NCBI GenBank assembly: GCA_016222945.1
Contig: JACRPY010000004.1
Span: forward strand, 310,001 to 374,000
Source: Methanobacterium sp.
GTDB lineage: Archaea > Methanobacteriota > Methanobacteria > Methanobacteriales > Methanobacteriaceae
Direction: 5' to 3'
DNA length: 64,000 bases
The position numbers and the translations under genes were made by a program. The notes beneath the pieces were generated by a model that worked only from the letters and a program-made list of their open reading frames with translations, was not told the origin of the DNA and did not search any database. This document shows, piece after piece, positions 59,539 to 64,000 of this stretch (position 1 is the first letter of the stretch; each line of letters begins with the position of its first letter).

Positions 59539-60759
59539 TTATCTGTTTTTAATTTCAGAAGCTATATTTTTACCTAATTTGTAGCATTTATCTAATTCTT
59601 CACCAGTTGGAACATAATTTAATTGATATTGGTCAAATAGCTCAAATCCACAATTTTCAAGCTCATTTGCCATTTTTTTCACTGCTCCACCAGCCCATCC
59701 CATTGAACCAAATGTAATGGCTAATTTTTTACTTCCAGTTCTATCAAATCTTAAACCTCTTAAATAAAAGATTAAATCCCCGATACTTGGAAATGGCTCG
59801 TTAAACGTGGTTGGTACTCCCAATAAAATTGCTTTACTGTCTAAAATATCTTTTACTATTTCACTTCGTTCATCATTATGAAGGAAGTACATGGACACAT
59901 CAAAATCTTCGCTCATGATTCCTTCTGCAAATGCATGCGCCATTTTTTGTGTGGACCCATGCATTGTATCATAAACAATAGTTACCTTGTTTTTACATTC
60001 ACCTGTGGCCCATTTACTGTAAGCACCTATAATTTTCATAGGATCTGTCCAGATTTGGCCATGTGAAGGGGCAATCATTTCAATTTTATCAAGTAATCCC
60101 AGATCTTCAACGTCTTTAAATTTTTTAAGTATCAAAGGAGATAAAGGAGTTAATAAATTTGCATAGAACTTTTTTGCAGCATCCATTAAGACATATTCTG
60201 AGATTTCATTATCAAACCTTTCTTTGAAGCATAAATGCTGTCCGAATGCATCATTAGAAAACAATATTCCCTCATCTACAAGTAATGTAAACATGCTGTC
60301 AGGCCAGTGTAACAAAGGCGCTTCAAGGAATACAAATTTTTTATTGCAAATATCAAGCTCATCTCCAGTTTTAACAACTTCAAAATTAGCATTTTCAAGA
60401 TTATAATGCTTTTTAAGCCCATTTAATGCTTTTTGTGTGCAATAAATAGGTGCTTCAGGGAATTTTTTATGTATTTCTGTTATAGCACCACTATGATCCT
60501 TTTCAATATGGTTTTGAATAATAAAATCAATTTTCAAATCTTTTCCTTCTTTAGAAAAGGCATCCTCAATTCTTCCCCACATACTAGCAGCTGTTCCAGG
60601 ATATGTGTTATCAATTAATACTGTTTTATCTTTTCCAAAGATAAGATATGCATTATAGGTTGTTCCAGTCAGTGTATAACCATGGTAACTTCTTAAATCC
60701 CAATCTAAAACTCCTACCCAGTAAATGCCCTCTTTAATTTTTTTTGCATCTGCTTTCAT
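59539..60759 (-). CDS. fprA: FprA, F420H2 oxidase (A-type diiron flavoprotein)
   Basis: 406 residues, with GGAGATGAT before the ATG. The N-terminal metallo-beta-lactamase-like domain has the diiron ligands His84, Glu86, Asp88 and His89 (NHIEKDHSG), a later His in LLHWPD, Asp in SNDAFG and His in PSHGQIW. The C-terminal flavodoxin domain begins IVYDTMHGSTQKMA and binds FMN. In methanogens this enzyme reduces O2 to water with F420H2, so it protects against oxygen. It is of full length and monocistronic. Confidence 0.92.
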   Translation of the reverse strand: MKADAKKIKEGIYWVGVLDWDLRSYHGYTLTGTTYNAYLIFGKDKTVLIDNTYPGTAASMWGRIEDAFSKEGKDLKIDFIIQNHIEKDHSGAITEIHKKFPEAPIYCTQKALNGLKKHYNLENANFEVVKTGDELDICNKKFVFLEAPLLHWPDSMFTLLVDEGILFSNDAFGQHLCFKERFDNEISEYVLMDAAKKFYANLLTPLSPLILKKFKDVEDLGLLDKIEMIAPSHGQIWTDPMKIIGAYSKWATGECKNKVTIVYDTMHGSTQKMAHAFAEGIMSEDFDVSMYFLHNDERSEIVKDILDSKAILLGVPTTFNEPFPSIGDLIFYLRGLRFDRTGSKKLAITFGSMGWAGGAVKKMANELENCGFELFDQYQLNYVPTGEELDKCYKLGKNIASEIKNR

Positions 60760-60880
60760 CTAATCATCTCCAAAATATCTTTAAATCCACGGATTTACTT
60801 TTTATGTTTATTATTTTATACATAATATATAAATAAGCTAAAAATAAGCATCAAAATGGATATTAATCCTAATTATCTCA

Positions 60881-62611
60881 TTACATCCTTTTTTTATATT
60901 CAAGCTTATTGAATACTATCTCAAATTTTGTTCCATTTATTCTATCAATCTTTATACTTCCATCTAACTGCCCTAATAAACTTTTAACTAATTGTAATCC
61001 TAAAGTATCAATATTTTCAAAGTCAAAATCTTCAGGAAGCCCAATACCATTATCACTAACAATTAAAACAAATTTATTTTGATTAACTGAATGTAAATCT
61101 AAGTATACTTCACCTTTCTTATCATTATCTCTAAATAAATCAACAGATTCATTATTAAATCTGGGAAAAGCATGTTTTAATGAATTGGAGACAAGTTCAT
61201 TTATAATTAAACCACAGGGAATTGCTGTATTAATATCAAGGGAAACATTTTCAACGTTTATCTTCAATTTAACAAATGTAGGGTCTACATTGTAATAATG
61301 GAGCAAATATGTTACCAGATTTTGAATATATTCTGAAAACTCAATACTTGTAAAATCTGACGAATTGTACAATTGCTCATGAATAAATGCCATGGATTTT
61401 ACTCTACTTTGACTGTCTTTAAAAAGTTCAAGGTCATCTTCATCTTTGATATATCCTGATTGAAGGCTCAATAGACTTGAAATTATCTGAAGGTTATTTT
61501 TTACTCGATGATGAACCTCTCTTAAAAGTAATTCTTTCTCTTGAAGTGATGCTTTAATTTCATTTTTTGCCTGATGAATATCAATAATATCGCTTCCAAT
61601 ACATACAATTCCTAATATTTTAGAATCATCACTTAAAATTAGAGATATTGACAAAAATACAGGGATTAAATTCCCATCTTTTGCCCTAAAAACTGTTTCT
61701 ATATTGGTTATGAATCCATCTCTTCTTAATTCCTCTTTTTTATTGAAAATTTTTTCTGCTGTTTTTTCTGGAAAGATATAATTAATAGACTTACCTATTA
61801 GCTCTGAATTATTATAACCTAAAAGGTCTATAGTGGACTGATTGATATTTATTATATTTTTTTTATAATCAAGTAAAATAAAAAAATTGGACATTGTAGA
61901 AACAATTTTATCTGCTGCAATTGCTGTAGTAAGTGCAGGAAATCGGTATTTCCATATTCCATAACTTATAAAACCTATCCCTACTGTCATCATTGTCATG
62001 GTCATTTCTGGAACTCTTACTGATGCACCAGGTAAAATAAAATCACTTATCAAACTTATAAAAAGAGGCATATAAAGACCTGTAAAAACATATTTGGCCT
62101 GTTTTTTCTTTAGATTTTTTGACTTTAAATAGTATGATAAGCATATTAATCCTGCCAAAACTACTGCAGAAACTGTCCATAATGCCATAATATAATATAA
62201 AGTCATATCTGAAGGAATAGCATAAGTCCATCCCCAATATTCTAATATTATTCCACTTAATAACATATTAGTATTTATTGCTAGATAAGAAATAATCAAT
62301 GCAGGTAAATAAAGTGCAATATATACAAATTTGCTCATTAAAACCTTTGATTTTGTAAAAATTAGAGATATATGCAGTAAAACAGCGGGTACAAGGGGCC
62401 AAAGACCGCTTATCTTAAGCCAGAAATAAGCTGTTTCAAAACTATTTGTCTGCCGATACTCAAATTCTACTAAGGCTAGAATCCCTACAAGTGTACATAA
62501 TATCAAAATCATTATATTAAGCTGATTTTTGGGATTTTTATGATAAATGAAATTACCTAAAAAGAAACATACAATAAATGCGATGAAAGATATGAGTGCA
62601 TAAACATTCAT
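60881..62611 (-). CDS. Membrane sensor histidine kinase with 7TM, PAS and HisKA_2 domains
   Basis: 576 residues, with GGGAG upstream. Residues 1-225 form seven hydrophobic helices (the N-terminal 7TM module of histidine kinases). A PAS domain follows at about 240-360 (NFFILLDYKKNIININQSTIDLLGY). The phosphoacceptor region is LLREVHHRVKNNLQIISSLLSLQ, i.e. the HisKA_2/HWE-like type, and the ATPase has LIINELVSNSLKHAFP and IVSDNGIGLPE. There is no receiver domain and no response regulator gene beside it; the regulator at 33282 is the only one in the window. Confidence 0.87.
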   Translation of the reverse strand: MNVYALISFIAFIVCFFLGNFIYHKNPKNQLNIMILILCTLVGILALVEFEYRQTNSFETAYFWLKISGLWPLVPAVLLHISLIFTKSKVLMSKFVYIALYLPALIISYLAINTNMLLSGIILEYWGWTYAIPSDMTLYYIMALWTVSAVVLAGLICLSYYLKSKNLKKKQAKYVFTGLYMPLFISLISDFILPGASVRVPEMTMTMMTVGIGFISYGIWKYRFPALTTAIAADKIVSTMSNFFILLDYKKNIININQSTIDLLGYNNSELIGKSINYIFPEKTAEKIFNKKEELRRDGFITNIETVFRAKDGNLIPVFLSISLILSDDSKILGIVCIGSDIIDIHQAKNEIKASLQEKELLLREVHHRVKNNLQIISSLLSLQSGYIKDEDDLELFKDSQSRVKSMAFIHEQLYNSSDFTSIEFSEYIQNLVTYLLHYYNVDPTFVKLKINVENVSLDINTAIPCGLIINELVSNSLKHAFPRFNNESVDLFRDNDKKGEVYLDLHSVNQNKFVLIVSDNGIGLPEDFDFENIDTLGLQLVKSLLGQLDGSIKIDRINGTKFEIVFNKLEYKKRM

Positions 62612-62919
62612 TCAATTTTCTCCCTTTTATCATAAGATTAAATATATTATTATCTATTGGATAAAAGTAACATACTAATGTTTTATTCACCAACTTATTG
62701 AGTATTAAATAATAATATTTGGATTATATTGTATTTAAAAGTTTTTTATTTTTTATATTAATTCTAAAACAGTTATTGTATTCTTAAACGTATAATTAAG
62801 ATTTAAAAACCTTTTTAAAATGTATTATTACTTATTTTTGGTTTTAATACATTAAAAACTATTATATATAAAAAAAAACAAATATTAATAATGTAGGATA
62901 TAGATGTAGAGGAATAATA
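62612..62919. other. Divergent intergenic region
   Basis: 308 bases between the histidine kinase and the UbiA gene, with no supported reading frame. A clear TATA box, TTATATATAAAA at 62862-62873, serves the UbiA gene; transcription would begin near 62893, giving a leader with AGAGGA at 62908-62913. Confidence 0.55.
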
Positions 62920-63837
62920 ATGACTTTAAGTTTGGTAAATGGTAATATATTGGATAATCACATATCAAAAAATAATATATTATATAAATACGTATCAAAT
63001 TTAAAAAAAGAAGTAATATATGGTGGATATTTAACTGCAATAGGCGCTCCTTCTTTGATTTTAACTGTTTCAATAATTATGAATGTTAAAATTAGTTTGC
63101 CTATACTATTAATTGCTTATTTAATCCCTTTAATAATATACAGTTTTGATTATTATAAGGACTTAAATAAGGATATGATTACTAATTTAGAAAGATCAAG
63201 CTATTTAAAGAAAAAATCAAAGGTATATCCCTATATTTTAGGATTTTATGTCATTATATTATCTGTTCTGTTAATTAAATACACTAATTTATTATTGATA
63301 ATATTTATTTTAATAATTGCATTTGGTGGCATCTTATACTCAACGACTTTTAAAAAAATAACTAAGACAATCCCTATTTTTAAGAATATATATACGGTTT
63401 TATCATGGGCATTATTCGTAACGCTTCTTATTCCATTATATTACTCATTAAACATTAACATAAGTTATTTCCTTATTTTTCTATTTATTTTTCTAAAAGG
63501 CATGGTAAATGTTGTATTTTTTGATTTAAAGGACATAAAAGCTGATAAAAAAGAGCGATTAAAGACACTACCCGTTATGCTTGGTAAAAGCAATGTCATT
63601 AATCTTTTGTATATAATAAATTTTATAGCTTTTTTTCCTTTAATCATTGGCGTATGCATTCAAAAAATTAGCTTTTTGTCTACTTTACTAATTATTTTCT
63701 ACTTTTATGGATTTTATTATATCAATAAAGCAAAATTTGCTAATAATAAGACTATAAGAACTAAATTAACATCTTTAGTAGATATTGAATATATTTTATG
63801 GCCATTATTGCTTTTTATATTTAATTTATTAATTTAG
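62920..63837 (+). CDS. UbiA-family prenyltransferase
   Basis: 305 residues with about eight to nine membrane helices. The first Asp-rich motif is DYYKDLNKD (Asp77, Asp81, Asp85) and the second DLKDIKADKKERLKTLP (Asp202, Asp205, Asp209), both needed to hold Mg-diphosphate of the prenyl donor. The layout is right for the family. Archaeal members make DGGGP for ether lipids or prenylate quinone-like or heme compounds; the first motif here (DxxxDxxxD) does not settle which. The N-terminal ~28 residues are hydrophilic. Confidence 0.82.
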   Translation: MTLSLVNGNILDNHISKNNILYKYVSNLKKEVIYGGYLTAIGAPSLILTVSIIMNVKISLPILLIAYLIPLIIYSFDYYKDLNKDMITNLERSSYLKKKSKVYPYILGFYVIILSVLLIKYTNLLLIIFILIIAFGGILYSTTFKKITKTIPIFKNIYTVLSWALFVTLLIPLYYSLNINISYFLIFLFIFLKGMVNVVFFDLKDIKADKKERLKTLPVMLGKSNVINLLYIINFIAFFPLIIGVCIQKISFLSTLLIIFYFYGFYYINKAKFANNKTIRTKLTSLVDIEYILWPLLLFIFNLLI

Positions 63838-63848
63838 TCTTTATTTAA

Positions 63849-64000
63849 TCATTTTAAATTAATTTTATGTCGCTTGGTATAAGACATTCCCTGGAAAATA
63901 GCAATCAATTTGTCATTTTCATCAGTTACATTTATAGTGTAAGTTGAAAGTTTCGGAGTTTTAGCTATTTCCTTTGCCTCTGCAATAAGATAACCTGTTT
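63849..64000 (-). CDS. PaaI-type hotdog thioesterase, C-terminal part (partial)
   Basis: The minus strand holds an open frame that runs in from beyond the window and ends at a TGA at 63849-63851. The last 49 residues read TGYLIAEAKEIAKTPKLSTY, then TINVTDENDKLIAIFQGMSY and TKRHKI. This is the usual end of PaaI-like acyl-CoA thioesterases (L.AEA, strand, then the FQG.AY block). Its stop converges with the UbiA gene 11 bases away. The active-site part lies outside the window. Confidence 0.7.
   Translation of the reverse strand, partial: TGYLIAEAKEIAKTPKLSTYTINVTDENDKLIAIFQGMSYTKRHKINLK

Overview
The window is AT-rich DNA from a hydrogenotrophic methanogenic archaeon, almost certainly a member of the Methanobacteriales and probably a Methanobacterium-like genus. 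The evidence is the Eha energy-converting hydrogenase operon, the archaeal CoA-pathway enzyme phosphopantothenate synthetase, archaeal cofactor-independent phosphoglycerate mutase, an F420H2-oxidase-type flavoprotein, class III (archaeal pilin) signal peptides, TATA-type promoters and strong GGTGAT-type Shine-Dalgarno sites. No rRNA, tRNA, CRISPR array, insertion sequence or prophage was recognised.

Layout. 1-12504: the distal part of the eha operon on the + strand (end of ehaE, then ehaF to ehaR), continuing without a clear break into a formyltransferase (Ftr) paralog, a PfkB-family kinase, a third polyferredoxin and a CBS-pair protein. The three polyferredoxins carry 6, 10 and 6 [4Fe-4S] motifs. 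12611-19006: biosynthesis genes (asnB, a GatC-like protein, an ACT-domain regulator, homoserine dehydrogenase, apgM, pyrG). 19039-28110: a cell-surface/pilus region with a prepilin peptidase, three small pilins with class III signals, three larger exported proteins that share a variant signal motif, and several membrane proteins. 28126-32438: Dph6, UPF0201/UPF0200, phosphopantothenate synthetase, a small membrane protein and an M42 aminopeptidase. 32502-34544: a KaiC-like ATPase and a response regulator with PAS and methanogen output domains. 34631-42444: uvrC, a DUF169 protein and a uvrB-uvrA operon. 42756-53405: miscellaneous genes, including a DnaQ-like exonuclease, a 59-residue tautomerase, an MFS transporter, a zinc-ribbon/M14-like membrane protein, an omega-amidase-like hydrolase, a HEAT-repeat protein, and a phosphoesterase-Lhr helicase pair. 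53394-54116 is a 0.7-kb gene-poor gap. 54117-64000: MinD-like ATPase, a yeast-type cytosine deaminase homolog, a MetX-like hydrolase, a phosphoesterase, a ZIP transporter, FprA, a membrane histidine kinase, a UbiA prenyltransferase and the end of a hotdog thioesterase.

The most unusual signal is a family of structured intergenic elements (about 14886-15034, 31251-31404 and 37303-37362). They are built from short-loop hairpins whose arms differ completely between copies, while the connecting words (GAGGTTGAAG, GAACCC) are kept. In all three places the last hairpin ends in the Shine-Dalgarno sequence of the next gene. A related-looking triloop hairpin tandem lies at 29931-30043. Other points worth checking are a 28-bp dyad present twice (42631 and 53812), three genes whose best-placed start codon after a strong Shine-Dalgarno is ATT or CTG, a tiny 31-residue reading frame with a strong Shine-Dalgarno, and a (TAA)n tract of about 18 units between convergent genes.
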